Source: Xenopus tropicalis
Lineage: Eukaryota; Chordata; Amphibia; Anura; Pipidae
DNA length: 64,000 nt
Reading direction: 5' to 3'
Assembly (NCBI RefSeq): GCF_000004195.4
Contig: NC_030678.2
Location: 150,778,047 to 150,842,046, forward strand
The notes beneath the pieces are model-generated. The model ran no database searches, was not told the DNA's origin, and was given only the letters and a program-made list of their open reading frames with translations. Each line of letters starts with the position of its first letter. Positions within the stretch are counted from its first letter, which is position 1. Both the position numbers and the translations under genes were made by a program. This document shows, piece after piece, positions 10,820 to 23,588 of the stretch.

Positions 10820-12434
10820 CTAAATAAAATGTAAGTAAATCTCATCATACAGTTGGCATGTGTCCCCTGTAAAAGGTTCTACTTTGGTACAATAGTAACC
10901 AAGTGCTAGTTCTCCAGGGGTGATCAGTCAGAGAACAGGAGGGCGAAGGTTTAAGCTCTTGGGAATGCCTCTCATCATACGCTACATTGGAAATAACTTC
11001 ACGCATTTCGCACGTTCAGGAACCCAGTAGAAAGGCTCCGACTGGAGCTGCTAAAATTCTATTTGTGCCAGTGAAATGGAAATTTAAATTAGTCATTTCT
11101 CACTTCCATTCCTTCTTCATGGCTCTTGCTATTTTCTTATCTGAAAAGAGCTAAATATAATGTTACAGTGCATAAGCATAGCTAGAAACTTGGGAATATG
11201 TTTTGTAATGAGACCGTGAATTTTCTTTCTGGGGCGACTATGAAAATTGAAGAGTTTTGTAATGTTTTCCTGTCTCTGCATGTTACTGCCAAAATGATGT
11301 ACAACGTTGCCCTAATATGTCCTTACCTCAGTTTAGACACAACTAATTAATTAAGAGCTGGATAACGAGTTACTGGATAACAGATGTCATACCTGTGTAT
11401 ATATATATATATATGTGTGTGTATATGTCACCCTATCTTTGTGAGCTCTAATATTACTGATATAAATAAACTCTTTTAGACTGAATAACAGATAACACAG
11501 AGCTAAGATAGAGGTGACAATAAAGAACATAAGACTAAATTGCCAGTATTACTGGGCTAGGCTGGAAAAAATATACTTGATTCAAAAGTTATTTACTAAG
11601 GAAAAGGGACAGCAGAAATAGGAAGGTTGGTATTTTTTACAGAGATGTTAACACCCATAACAGTATAGGAGACATTGGGTTTGAAAGTCAGAAAATAAGA
11701 AAAGTGGCTTGGAAAATGTAGGAGGAGACTAAAAGTTTCCGAGGCCTGATTGGAGAATGATCAACAGGAGGGGTTCATTTTTATCACTTTTAATAACCTA
11801 GAAGTAACGTAATGGCAGAATATACAATTTTCTGTTGTGACTTTGGAAAATACACTGTGCCTTTACTTCCCCCTAGTGGATTCAGTCACCAAGGAAAATA
11901 CACTGTGCCTTTAGTGCCCCCTAGTGGATTCTGTCAATAATACTAGGTGCACCTGTTGTGCTGCAAATAATATAGCTTAGGGTAAGGGTAAGTTCCCCTT
12001 TACAAAACATACCTTTTTCTAATAGTATATCTATATTTATATCTTTTTTATAATAGCTTTCTATTTTCTATTAATTACAAATTAATTTGTTTAATTTTCC
12101 TGGTATCATAAAACTGTAAGAATATGACACATTAGTTGATATGTCTTTTAGAGGTACCAGAGGAATCCCAATAACTAATGTATAATATGTAAGTGCTGCT
12201 AGTGAAGCTCAGGAAGCACGCCCAGCAGGGGCTGAAGCTATAGCTTTATTCATTCATTCTGCAGAAAAAAATGGCAAAGGCAAATCATTTTCTCATTCTC
12301 AGTCTTTCTGTTCCTGATCTTATTAAATCTAAAAAGGAAAACCAGCTGCTGCCAGAGCCATCCTGAGGTTCCTTTCAGGGGGCCTGTCTGAATAACAACC
12401 TGCATTTCAAATCCAATTAACAACCACCCATACC
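10820..12434. other. Intergenic, minor repeats only
   Basis: A fragment of the palindromic MITE end (CTGGATAACAGATGTCATAC) lies near 11350-11395, with a TA/TG microsatellite at 11398-11427. A 42-bp near-duplicate containing CCCCCTAGTGGATTC occurs twice at about 11848-11937. No gene. Confidence 0.5.
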
Positions 12435-12792
12435 TTAAAGGGGCAGTTTGCCTTTAAGTTAACTTTTAGTATATTATAGAATGGCCTATTCTAAGCAACA
12501 TTTCAATTGATCTTCACTTTTATAGTTTTTGAATTATTTGCCTTCCTTTTCTGCCCTTTTCCAGCTTTTAAATGGGGGTCCCTGACCCCAGCAGCCAAAA
12601 ACTGTTGCTCTGTGAGGCTACAATTTTGTTGTTATTGTTATTTTTTATTACTTTTATTTATATTCAGGTCCTCTTTTATTCATATATCAGTCTCTCATTA
12701 AAACAACTCCTTGGTTGCTAAGGTAACTTGGACCCTAGCAACAGGATAGCTGCTGAAATTAAATGTTAATTCCAAGGTGAACAACCCCTTAT
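12435..12792. mobile_element. T2-type MITE
   Basis: Starts TTAAAGGGGCAGTTTGCC and closes with GGTGAACAACCCCTTA. The interior includes AACTTTTAGTATATTATAG and CTGTGAGGCTACAATTTTG, shared with 37807-38240. Confidence 0.75.
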
Positions 12793-14364
12793 ACACTATG
12801 CCATTCCCTTAACTGACATGCTGTAAGAGTACGGTACCAATGAAAAAGAGCTATAGGAGGTAATATAGTTGTGGACAGAGAGTTGGTAACAATGGAGTGA
12901 AACAATGGAATGAAACTTTCAAGCAAAATCATTTATTAAAATTTTATTTTCATTACAAATATTACAAACATCAATTTTGAAATACAAAATGAAATTCATT
13001 TGGCGTTTACGTGAATCAATTTGCTTCTGGAAGCCATGTATCCAACCCGTATCACTTGTAAATAGTAAAGTATAAGAGTTACAGGGCACTGCGTGTCCAT
13101 CAAGTGCACTGGCCCTAGTGCTACCATGTTATTGCTGATATTCTGGTTGTGTTCCGGAACATGCAGCTGGCAGCCCTCCTTTCTACCACTCAATAGAGTG
13201 TGTACTCTGGTCAGGGATCTTGTGTCTCACAAGACAAAAGGGGCCAGTTACAGCCTACAAGTGCAGGGTTGTAAGTACCATTTAACGCATAGTTGTACTC
13301 AGCACTACAGATTCCATCCCATTAACTCAGGGGAACCCTGGCATTACTGCCACCCTTGAAGGTAGAGGTAGCTCTAGGGTTCCCACAGCAGCCAGTATCA
13401 ACAGGCACAGTGACTTTGCCCTTATGTGTCGTACCTGCATGCGTTTTAGCGCCACACCACCTTGTGATTGCACTTATGCTGCAATTGTGTGAAAAATACA
13501 GCATTGTGGGTAAAAAAATTCTTGCAAATGTCCCCTACAGAGTAAAGATGGCCATACACAGGCCAATAAAAGCTGACAACAGTCTAAACCAGCATGTTAT
13601 TGTTCTGTGTATGGGGCCCTCAAACCAACCTATATCTGAGAAAAAATTGACCAGATGTCAATCTGGCAGGCTTAAAAATCCCATCAGGATGAGGAGCACA
13701 TCGGCGCATTAATGTGTTCCAATCATTCGGCCCTATCACCCCCCTCAAGGTGGGCATATCGGTGAATGATAGAAAATAAGATAAATAACCCTTTGCTGCT
13801 GAGGAGCTTTTGCCCCATCAGAGCTCTTATCTCCTCTACTCGTATAGCCAAATTAAACATTGAAATCATTGAACTTTAAAATACATAAATATATGAAACT
13901 TCTACTGTGACAGGAAAGAACAGAATTATTAAGGCTTATATACAAGAATGATAAGGAATTATGGGTAATTACATGACAGCAGTTCCATCATCAAGTTTAA
14001 CACAAATGCATTTCTGTCCCTGAGAAGATGAATCGAGGCAATATTCTTTAAAATGAAAAGGGCATATGGATTAAATGCCTTTTGGTTACTTCTTAGGATT
14101 GTAATTAGAAAAATACAGTTAGACAAACCAGACTATAATTGCTTCCATACTGTTATTCAGTTGGGCAAGGTTATAACTGGGAACGTTTTAGCCGCAGAAT
14201 TGGAATTAGTAATTAATAGGAACATTGAGATAACCCAAAGCCACTGATTAAGAACCTAAAGCTCCAGCAAGAAATAATCTGTGATTAAAGCACTTGCATT
14301 ATTAATGGGACATATACCCTTCCATGTAACTTAATAATAAGTAAGCCTTTTATCATAAAAGCCC
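12793..14364. other. Intergenic; possible minus-strand poly(A) sites and a partial MITE
   Basis: Minus-strand AATAAA hexamers lie at 12932-12937 and 12943-12948, a distant candidate 3' end for NHLRC3 transcripts. A partial TAAAGATGGCCATACAC MITE starts near 13543. No gene supported. Confidence 0.35.
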
Positions 14365-14746
14365 CTAAAAAGACCCTTTATGGCCCCCAGAATAACATAC
14401 CTTTCTCCCTGCAGACGTTCTCATGCAGATTCTGTATCACAAGCAGCTCAACTTCGGCTCTCTCAGCTACATCCTAATCTAGCATGAAGCTCCACTCCTT
14501 TACTTTGCTGAGCTCTCCTTCTCTGAAGATGGTCGATCAGATGTCTGCTCCATTGGAAATCAGTAAGGCAACTCTTCCACCATCTCCCTCTCTTCCACAG
14601 TCAGAGAGGGAGGGGTGGGGCTTCAGGCTAAACTAGGAAAATAGCTGAGAGAGCTGAAGTTGAGCTGCTTGTGGTACAGAATCTTGATGAGACTGAGTGC
14701 AGGGAGAAAGGTATGTTATTCTGGGGGCTGTAAAGGGTCATTTTAG
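14365..14746. mobile_element. Palindromic MITE, about 380 bp
   Basis: The left arm CTAAAAAGACCCTTTATGG and CAGAATAACATACCTTTCTC are mirrored at the right end (AAGGTATGTTATTCTG, TAAAGGGTCATTTTAG). Further in, AGCAGCTCAACTTC pairs with GAAGTTGAGCTGCT. Long hairpin potential, no ORF. Confidence 0.8.
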
Positions 14747-14814
14747 AGATAAAAAAAATGTTTACTTATTACTCTGAGCACTTTTGCAATTTACATTTAT
14801 TAATTTTTATACTG

Positions 14815-15087
14815 TTAAAGGAGAAGGAAAGGCTAAGTCACTTGGGGGTGCCAAAATGTTAGGCACCCCCAAGTGACTTTAATTGCTGCAGCGAGCACTT
14901 CCTTTCTGCTTTGCGCTTGTGCAATAGACTAAAAAGCCGAACTTTCACTCTACTGCGCATGCGCCGGCCCAGGGATTTTGACAACAGAAAGAAGAAGGAA
15001 GCGCTCACTGCATGTACCCCGGGCTGGTGCGGTTTTCTCCAAACATTTTGGCACCACCAAGTGCCTTAGCCTTTCCTTCTCCTTTAA
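14815..15087. mobile_element. T2-type MITE with TTAA ends, 273 bp
   Basis: Starts TTAAAGGAGAAGGAAAGGC and ends GCCTTTCCTTCTCCTTTAA, a near-perfect inverted pair ending in the TTAA target site. An internal short palindrome, GGGGGTGCCAAAATGTTAGGC, is shared with the copy at 19408. Confidence 0.88.
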
Positions 15088-16486
15088 TATCATAAATGTG
15101 TAACTTTAGTGCCCCCTGTTTAGTGAAGAAGAAAGTGCCTCCTGAGAGTTTAAGAATGACAGAACAATAGATCTGAGCAGAGAAGTACCAGGAGATGCTT
15201 CCTGCTTCAGAAAATGTAACTTCTGGCACTCTGCCTGACCCTCCCCCCAGCAAAACAAGTGGGGGGCACTCCCATTACACATTTATGACATTAGCAGCCT
15301 AAATACAACTCAGCTGCCCCCAGCCCTCCCTGATGAGTACATATGCAGTACAGTATGCATATGTACCAATCTCAAGATAGGGGCACCTCCCACTATCTCT
15401 CAGCTCAACCACCAGATTAAAAAGCAAATGTCTGGCAGCGATCTGGTGGGGGGATTTTTTTTAAAAACATTTTTTCCTTATATAGGCACCCAAGGGCCCC
15501 CTGCTAAGACTGAAGCCCTATGCATGGGGCCCTCTTGTGCCTATACAGAAATACATCCCTGATTATACTCTCTTCATCAACCATTCATAATACACTTAAA
15601 TACAAAGCTCATGTGATATCACTGTCCCAATAAGTTCAGCCTTATTAAAGAAGCAACACAAATTATACCAAAATAATTTTTTGTAAATCCAATATTATAA
15701 ATGACGTCTTGATAAGTGTAAACTTCTTCTGGTCACAGTCATCACATGACCTAATATATACTTTAAGGAGGTATTAATAGCTTGAATTTCTGTTCACTAC
15801 TGTGGTTTAAATAAAACCCTATAGTTCCCCTTTAATGGGGCTTCATGCTGATCAAAGTGGTTTTGGCTTGAATGAGGTTTCCCCCACTGATATATATGTA
15901 TACTGACAAACATATACGCAGATAAATAACATAATTTCAAGCAAGTAAGGAACAATAAACATGGATGCCACAGAACTGGAGATGAAATGCATCAGATTAT
16001 TTGAAATGTACAGTAACTCCAGCCATGGCAACTGTAAACTCTTTTTATCTCCTTCATTTCATTTTTGTGTGCAGTTATCATGCATATAAACCAGATCTGG
16101 TTTACATGGAATCACGTCATCCTTATGTTGGTACAACAGGAAACGACAGGTGCAAAATACATTAGATAGCTCCAAGAAAGTGTTGGAGGATTTTAAGCAA
16201 ATGAGACAATCCAGGTTTACTGAAATTAAAGTGCAAAGTTAATTGGTCCGAGTCGGGAAGAAATTTTCCCCCAGTTCTGAGGCAAAATGGCGGCAGCTTC
16301 AGATGAGGGTTTTCTCCTTCCTCTGTTATTAGGCCACTTGGCCAAAAGGTTAAACTTGACAGATGCCTTTTTTAACCTCATTAAGTATGTCTATGTACTT
16401 ATGTTTTTCCTTAACTGAGACTGATCATTTTGCACACAATTACCCAGCAGGCTTTGCCATGCAAACTTGGGTTAGAAGCAAATGCT
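15088..16486. other. Region downstream of NHLRC3, no recognised gene
   Basis: Probably includes the NHLRC3 3' UTR. ATTAAA (minus strand) occurs at 15836-15831. No clear repeat boundaries. Confidence 0.4.
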
Positions 16487-16718
16487 TTAATTTTTCACCA
16501 TTATATATTTCTGGACCTGCTGAGCACCTATTTCTGCCACATACATGGAGCCAGTGTTGATATTGACATCAACAAGGTGTGGCTTAACTCCATCTGCCAT
16601 CTGAATGGCGCTTGCAACATGGCAGTCTCCAATGCTTCCTATTGGAGGAACACTGAGGAACAGAACTCTGTTTATGTTTAGCTGTGCCACAACAAAGTAC
16701 TGCTTGTCTGCCGTCAGC
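16487..16718 (-). CDS. nhlrc3: NHLRC3 exon 8 (last coding exon)
   Basis: The acceptor CCCACAG precedes 16718. The exon encodes residues 269-344, including [20 protein letters not shown] and [14 protein letters not shown], then TAA at 16489-16487. An ATTAAA hexamer overlaps the stop and another lies at 15836-15831 (minus strand). The true 3' end is not decided by sequence. Confidence 0.9.
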
Positions 16719-19700
16719 CTGTGGGAATGACAAAGAAAATAACCATGTAACAGAAAACAGCAACATGAAAGGGTACAGTTTTAGTACTTGCATTTGTCCA
16801 TGTTTATATTATCCTCTTATCTTATGTTACCCTGTCTTAGGGCTATGGCACATACCTCCTTGGTACTTTTTCCTCTCAGTTCCATGTACTTCCTGTGTCC
16901 CATGCATTCCCTGTATATGCACAGTACAGATATTAGCAAATAATTTCTGTACAGTGCATTTGTGTAAAGATGCTGGGACACTGGAATATATGGGCACATA
17001 AGGCATTTTCACTGAGCCCGTCTAGCAATGTGAACACAGTTCTACCACTCAGTCACATATAATACACATTGTTGCTAGGGGTTTTATATTTTTAAATGCA
17101 CTTCAATATCTAGTACAGGTATAGGATCTGTTATCCAGAAACCCATTAACCAAAAAGCTTTGATTTATGGGAAGGCCATCTCTCAAAGACAAAAAATTTT
17201 TTTTTTAAAAATGATTTCATTTTTCTCTCTGTACAAAACAGCACCTTGTACTTGATCCTAATTAAGATAAAATTAATTTTTATTGGAGGGGAAACAGGCC
17301 TATTGGGTTTATTTAATGTTTAAATGATATTTTCGTAGACGAAAATGGAGATCCAAATTATGGAAAGATCTCTTATCCAGAAAACCAAAGGTCCCAAGTA
17401 TTCTGGATAACAGGTCCCATACCTGTTTAAGTATCACATAGCATAAATGCAAGACAGTGGCAGTAAAGATGCTTTTCAGAAATATGCTTTTTCAAGAAAG
17501 CAGAAGGGAGAGGAAAGGTGAGGAAAAACAAAATTAGAATAGAAAGATTAGATGGAGATGGGTAGAAGAGTATATCAGATGACGGGATGGGACAGAAGGA
17601 CAGAGAGGAAAAGGGAAATACAGGAAAGGGAAGACCAGAGAACAACATTTGCCTGCTTGTTTGATTGGTGTTACCATACAGATAACCTCCTGCTTTAGAG
17701 AATGTCCATCACTTGCTGACTAGAATATAGGTTATGGCATGCTGTCTGGGTGTTTCAAAACTTCAGTTGTAACCATGGTATTCTGAACAAATTTGTCTAT
17801 ACCGGACAGAATAAGGCCCATCTTCTGTGAAGCAGCTGCTCCATGTTCCGATCCACTCTCCAGAGGTTTTATCGAATGCCTGCATCCTTTTATTTCCCCT
17901 GTCTGCAACCCAAACCTATAAAAACCCAATTAGACTTCTTACAGAAGATATAGTTACAATGAACAGTGACGTTATAATATGCAAGAAAAATGTAGGACTT
18001 TATACACGTAGCTCTTTATCACTATTTACTACATAAACAATAATAAAACTCAATTGCTTGATAAATCATTGCTCTAAGGAATGGAAATTAGTATTGTCAG
18101 TGTTTTTACCTGTAGAGAAGGGACAATAATGCCGAACGCTGTACTCTGAATTATTTAGGTCAGGGATATCAAACCCTTTAGATTTCAAAGTGAGAGATGT
18201 TTGTTGTAGTTGACAGCCAGAGGGTCAGAGGATGGCTATGCCTAATATAGGTGGTGGAAAAATCTGAGGAGGAGGAGACAAGCCCCATCTCCCAATGCTG
18301 ATGTTACCATCACCTACAGATGCACACATTGTAACTGGCACAGCCTCGGGGGGATTCCAGTGCCCACTCACAAGGCACAAAATACCTGAACCAGAACAAA
18401 CAAGGCCTAAGGTAAATGGAGCTAACTCATAGTGCCAATGCCAACTAACAATAGCATACATCTCTCCAGTTTTATGCTTGAAATATGGCTTAGAGTTATA
18501 AATATAAGTAAAATGTTGCTATATGTTTGTGCCAATACAATACTATTAAATATTATATATATTAAATATTTAGGCCAGTACTTTGCTGCATGAGCCTGCA
18601 TGTACATCAGCATTATGGCAATAGCCATACAGCAGAAGGAGACTCTGCAATACAACAGTACAGAGTAATTTAGTAGTCCTATACTATTGCACATAAAAGA
18701 ACAATGCTTATTTATGTGACCTATATGCATGGGGGGGAGTTCCACTGTTCCCCCAACAATGGCTGCTTTGAAGCTTAATTCAGATTCATAAGAAAGGAGT
18801 AAACAAGCGTAAACTCTACATCACTGGCACTCTGTAACTTTGATTACATAGACTATATGTTGTTGGTTGGGAAAGGGTTAAAGATATAAAATAAAAAGTA
18901 TTCTTACTCTTCCCACTTCATCCACAGTGACACTGTGTGGGATAAAGAACTGACCAGGTTTTGTGCCACGGCCTCCCAAAGTCCAAAGCAGCCAGAAGTC
19001 TGAAAAAGAAACTCCACATATTAGCAAGTAATACTCATCCTCATTGAGATAGTACAATGGGATTGTGTGAGAGTGTGACTGAGTGTGTGATTATAAACAG
19101 ATTATGTTTAAAATATAAATGTATAAGGCAAAAGGGGTGTTATGATGCATTCACCCTTCACATACACCAAAAGTAAGGTTTCTCTGACCAACCTTAATAA
19201 CCAACCTGACTATGTAAGTCTGCCCCTGCCTATTCAGCATACAGCTTGTCCAAGTGTTAATACAAAAAACTTGCAAAGCAATATCATCCCTGACATGTTA
19301 TTGAAGAGATACTGTCATCGGACAATTGATTATATGATGACAATATTCCTTGCCATTAAAGTCCCATTATACAGAACCATGAAGATGCTTGTAACCAGCA
19401 GCTGCCATTAAAGGAGAAGGAAAGGCTAAATCACTTGGGGGTGCCAAAATGTTAGGCACCCCCAAGTGACTTTAATCGCTTACCTTGTACCCCGGCCTGG
19501 TGCCTCTGTTAGGAGAGGTACCTGCAGCGAGCACTTCCTTCTTCCGTATGTCTTCTGCCAGCAAAATCCCTTGGCCGGCGCATGCGCATTAGAGTGAAAA
19601 GCCGAGTTTGTTGTTAAAGTTTGGCTTTTCACTCTACTGCACATGCGTAAGCGCGAACAAGGAAGACGAAACACTTCAAGGTCAGCGATTAAAGTCACTT

Positions 19701-22700
19701 GGGGGTGCCTAACATTTTGGCACCCCCAAGTGACTTAGCCTTTTCTTCTCTTTTAAGGATGACAGAGTGCATGGGATGTACTGTACCTTTAGTGAACTTC
19801 AGAATCCTGTTATTCAGCCCACCGTCTCCATCCACAATATACAAATCCCCAGAGTTCTCCACAAATATTTCTGCAGGCTGATCAAACTGAAGTGGATCCA
19901 AAGCAGAGCCAGATTTTCCTGCGGTGCCAAGGACTTGAAGGAGTTTTCCAGATGGCGAATACTTTTTTACTGTGTGCCCAAAGTTCCCTGTAAATGAATA
20001 CATTTAAAGCAAAACCTTTTATAGTTCTCAGTATACAGAAAAAAACACTAACATGGCAAAATGTAAAAGGGCTTTTATTGTATAAAACATAAGGGGGCAT
20101 TTATAAAGACCTGAAGTGTGAAAGCCTGGCTACACTCTGCACCTTGTGCCATGCATTCCTACATGCATGCCCCTGAACAAAGGCATATGTAATTACTTAC
20201 CTTATACCCCTGGCCGGTGCTCCTGTTAGGATAAAATTGCACCGGCCAGGGGTTAATGCAGGTGAGTGATCATCTTCCTTCCTTCACCTTCTGATGAGAT
20301 ACTGGGGCCCATGCATTCGCAGTTGAGTGAAAAGCCAGCTTTTTTTTGTCAAACTCCGCTTTTCACTCCACTGTGCATGTGCGAAGACAGAAGAAGGAAT
20401 AGGATTGCTTTGTCTCATACCCGGCCCGGTGCCAGTTCTCTCCTAACAGGAGCCCCGCCTGGGGGTTTCAGGTAAGCGATTAAAATCATTGGGGGTGCCT
20501 AAGATTTTGGCACCCAATGATTGTTACTTCTTTAATTTGTATCAGCGTTAATACACAGCCACTAAGCTGCATTCAATTCTAAGCTGCAATAAGTCCTGAC
20601 ACTAGTAAATGAATGTCAAACATATTGTAATGAATTAACATCCATGTGCTTTGATAAATGTGTCAGTTCATTAACACTTTACTGACAAGGAGCAAGGAGT
20701 TTTTTGTAGCTCACACAATTCCCAGTTACAGTCAGGTGATCCCACAGGTGGCCAATAAAAAAACAACCATTTGGGGTTTTAACCTTATAAGGCTGCAAGT
20801 TGCAAGTACAATTCAGTGCCCCTATAAAATGTATAATGAAGCAGAAGTCTTGATGAATCAAATAGAAGTGAGTGTAGGACTGGCCAGACCGGGGATGACT
20901 AGTTGGCACATAGTTAGGACATAGTTGGCCAGCTTGAATTTATTGCAATACATTGACAACTAATCCCTGTTTTGTTTAAAGGGAGGGGCAATTCCTAGTA
21001 GCTTAATGTCTTATGTATTCTGATAATGGGTGAATGCATAGGACCTCTTGTTTTTTGTCTGTTTGGAAAAATCATTTAGTGAAAGTCTGAAAAGCCAATG
21101 TGACATTTCCCAGTTTGCACTGGCAGCCAGTCAGTACAGCAAAGTATGTGTGGCATAAAATGGAATCAGTCAGTTTCTGCAAAACAGAGACCATTTTTTC
21201 AGGCAATAAAAACAGGTTTTTCCACAACCAACCAAGATAACTAAAACAGCATCACAACATAAACACACTATGTTGTTTTTTTTTTCTGTTTTTTTTTACA
21301 AATTAAGCCTTTGCAATAGAAATAAACTACTTGTTGTCCAAAGACATTTCCTTTGCAATGTACAGTAATGAGTGCACTTGCCTTGTCCAACATCTGTTAT
21401 CCAAATGGAATGCTCTTTATCTGTGCTGACTGCAAATATACCATGAGGCATATCGATCGAGTCTGTATTCCACTGCTGTTTAAAATATCCCTCTTCTGTA
21501 AATACCAGCACTTTGGATACATTTTCCCCTCTCTGAATAGAAGTAAAGTAAAAAAAAAAAAAAGTTACAATGTATGTCCAAATTAAATTATATATAAACA
21601 ACAGCTCCACATATCTTCATAAAATGATTGTACTACTGCATCCATGGCCTTGTAAACAGCATTGCACATGTACCTGCACCTGTGGATTCCCCTTTACCTG
21701 GACACCCCTTAAGCGCTAAGTAGGTGATGACAGCGATGTCATTTTATATTTACATGACAGCTTGCAGGCAGCATAAGCACTGAGTATTTAGAAGGCAGAG
21801 GTACTTGTGAAGAATAGATGGAGTGCAATCTAGCTGGCTGGGCGCAATGGTCATGCCAGTATGTAGTAAAGCGTCACACTATCTAAGAACAGCTCCTTGC
21901 ACTGTGTGTGCATTACTACAACCTTTGTGTTAGGTGGAAAAACTCAGTAAAAAGCTTGAACTGCAGGTGATATCCCCATGGGTACATATCCTAAAGGAAG
22001 TACCCTTGTATCCCTCTGCAAGAAAAGCAATATAAAAATTCAACTTTTTTTTCAAACTAAAACTGTTAGGTATAATGTTAATTTAATAGAGCACTTAAAA
22101 TGTAGTAATCTTACCTGTGCTACATAAACCAATGAATTTGTAGGATCCACAGCAACGCCAAAGGTGACACCAGTGAAATAGTCTGCATTTTTTGGCCACC
22201 CTACATCTAACTTGTATAGTGGATTATCTTTTTCCTCTTTATTGTAAATCAGTAGGGAGAGACGAATCTGTAATGTAAAATACATATGTATCAGTCCTCT
22301 GATTTATATTGAATCTGCTTATAAGAAAAGGAATGACTCACTGAAGCTTGGGTTATAGCAAATAATGTACCCCTTGTAAAATATGAGGATATTAGAAGTT
22401 ACCTTGGAGTTCCATGACCATTTATATATGGCCATGCAACTCCTCGTGACTTATTATATCCCTATATTTTACGACGAGGGAACATTATTCACTGTATATA
22501 CATTCCTTTCTCTCTTCTATCATTATATTATTTTATAAATTTATAAGGTTATAGCATTCTTGGAAACATCCCTCTGATCCTTCTAATGAGTCTGATGCTT
22601 CTGTTGATATTTTTAAACTGGACACTGATTGGATTACAAATATTTACTAATAATTCTGCTGTAATATTCTATAACTGCACAGTTCATCTGTCTCTAGTGA

Positions 22701-23570
22701 CTGCTTAGCATTGACTACTTCTATCTCCTTTCTCACCTATGCTTACTAGTGACATTGATTTCCCACTTCTCACAAAAGACCAGAGGAGTTATTTACAATC
22801 ACTGGGGGGTACAAGTGCAAAAATTCACCATCAGGGTTACTGCTCTCCAAACTGAGCACTGAATCAAAAATCCAGTGTTCGGCGCAGAGAGCAGCATCGA
22901 GAGGCTCAGAGGCAGGCACTATGGACAACGACCCAATGCGGGCTGCACCTCTTGCCATTACATACTGTGTGCCTCTAAATGACACACAAGGTATGGCGTG
23001 GGACACCTATGAGCCTCCCCTCATCTGCCACTCACTAATACAGCAATGACTAATGCAATTAGCACTGTATTAGTGAAGGGAACCACAAATCTCTGCATTT
23101 CAAGTGTACAGGGGCCTGCAGCTATTTGCACAATGTCCCACAAAGACAGGTGCACAGTAGCCCTATTCCTAATAACTGCCCAAGGGCTGTCCTTCATCTT
23201 GTATGCCAAGTATGACTCAATGATGTGAGGTGTCCAAGACACAAACTTACCACTCACTGCACTTTATTCTGGGAGTGCAAACCATGGGAAAAGGTGCACA
23301 GTGCACCCTGCCTGGCAATTTGTAAATGAGCCTCTGTGACTTTGTCTTGTCAGCAATAAAGCAACTGAGCGAGGATGGCTGCCATACATGCAACAGCCTG
23401 TGTGAATGAGCCCATATGATTGAATCTGATATTTATTTGTGGTTTGTTGTAGTGAGCATCAGGCTACACATACTCACCTTGCTTGGATGTAAGCCATCCC
23501 AATGGAAGAGCAGTATTACAAACATGGCTGCAAGGGAGACTGCACACACCCAACTCAGCTGCCGCTTCAT
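16487..23570 (-). CDS. nhlrc3: NHLRC3, NHL repeat-containing protein 3 (7 coding exons, 344 aa)
   Basis: Spliced coding region on the minus strand: 23570-23478, 22267-22115, 21532-21382, 19987-19787, 18999-18908, 17915-17803 and 16718-16487. Joined, these give 344 residues, close to the mammalian length of about 347. The first 31 residues form a basic start plus a hydrophobic stretch (signal peptide or anchor). The rest is an NHL-type beta-propeller, with recognisable blades such as [45 protein letters not shown] and [15 protein letters not shown], ending [12 protein letters not shown] recognise these as NHLRC3. In mammals the product is secretory or granule-luminal with no settled function. 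All intron phases agree. Intron donors are GT except after 21382, which is GC. The gene is head to head with PROSER1. Confidence 0.93.
17114..17427. mobile_element. Palindromic MITE (TACAGGTATAGG family), 314 bp
   Basis: Begins TACAGGTATAGGATCTGTTA and ends TAACAGGTCCCATACCTGT. It is an uninterrupted relative of the element split by Tc1 at 8865-10819. Lies in the last intron of NHLRC3. Confidence 0.8.
17803..17915 (-). CDS. nhlrc3: NHLRC3 exon 7
   Basis: 113 nt encoding residues 231-267 plus two bases of codon 268. It contains [20 protein letters not shown], the most clear-cut NHL blade. The acceptor is TATAG and the donor GTATAG. Confidence 0.92.
18908..18999 (-). CDS. nhlrc3: NHLRC3 exon 6
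   Basis: 92 nt encoding residues 201-230 ([10 protein letters not shown] ... [12 protein letters not shown]). The acceptor is TTTTTCAG and the donor GTAAGA. The phase is consistent with its neighbours: two bases complete codon 200. Confidence 0.9.
19408..19756. mobile_element. T2-type MITE with TTAA ends, about 349 bp
   Basis: Starts TTAAAGGAGAAGGAAAGG and ends with the mirrored TTTTCTTCTCTTTTAA. Inner arms (CACTTGGGGGTGCCAAAATG) are repeated inverted at both sides. Lies in an NHLRC3 intron, ending about 30 bp from an exon. Confidence 0.85.
19787..19987 (-). CDS. nhlrc3: NHLRC3 exon 5
   Basis: 201 nt encoding residues 134-199 plus split codons at both ends. It reads [20 protein letters not shown] and [17 protein letters not shown], typical NHL blades. 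The acceptor TTACAG and donor GTACAG flank it. A T2 MITE (19408-19756) ends only about 30 bp beyond the donor, inside the next intron. Confidence 0.92.
20200..20536. mobile_element. Degenerate T2-type MITE fragment
   Basis: Shares GGGGGTGCCTAAGATTTTGG, TTTTCACTCCACTGTGCATG and CCGGCC..GGTG modules with the copies at 14815 and 19408. The terminal TTAA is partly preserved near 20533. Confidence 0.6.
20856..21030. repeat. Dispersed repeat, copy 1
   Basis: Contains GTGTAGGACTGGCCAGACCG, AGTTGGCCAGCTTGAAT and ATTGCAATA, followed by an AATCCCTGTTTTG ... TAGCTTAATG segment. All are found inverted at about 45770-45930. Family unknown to me. Confidence 0.6.
21382..21532 (-). CDS. nhlrc3: NHLRC3 exon 4, ending in a GC donor
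   Basis: 151 nt encoding residues 83-132 plus one base of codon 133 ([16 protein letters not shown] ... IWITDVGQ). The acceptor is TTCAG. The exon ends AAG and is followed by GCAAGT, the consensus of GC-AG introns. The only nearby GT lies 5 nt further on and would break the frame into the next exon. Confidence 0.9.
22115..22267 (-). CDS. nhlrc3: NHLRC3 exon 3
   Basis: 153 nt encoding residues 32-82, including [10 protein letters not shown] and [16 protein letters not shown], the start of the propeller. The acceptor TTACAG and donor GTAAGA are both canonical; phase 0 at both ends. Confidence 0.92.
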
Positions 23571-23588
23571 ATTGCTCCTGCCTCAGTG
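23478..23588 (-). CDS. nhlrc3: NHLRC3 exon 2 (first coding exon)
   Basis: The acceptor is at 23590-23589 after a pyrimidine-rich tract. The ATG is at 23570-23568, preceded by 18 nt of 5' UTR. The exon encodes residues 1-31, starting [17 protein letters not shown], a signal-peptide-like segment. The donor GTGAGT follows at 23477; phase 0. Confidence 0.9.

Noticed and set aside
16684..17012. 105-residue plus-strand and antisense ORFs
   Set aside because: They are Cys/Pro-rich chance frames in an NHLRC3 intron without homology.
21376..21381. Use of the GT five bases downstream as the NHLRC3 exon 4 donor
   Set aside because: It adds 5 nt and shifts the frame relative to exon 5, which otherwise continues the conserved NHL sequence.
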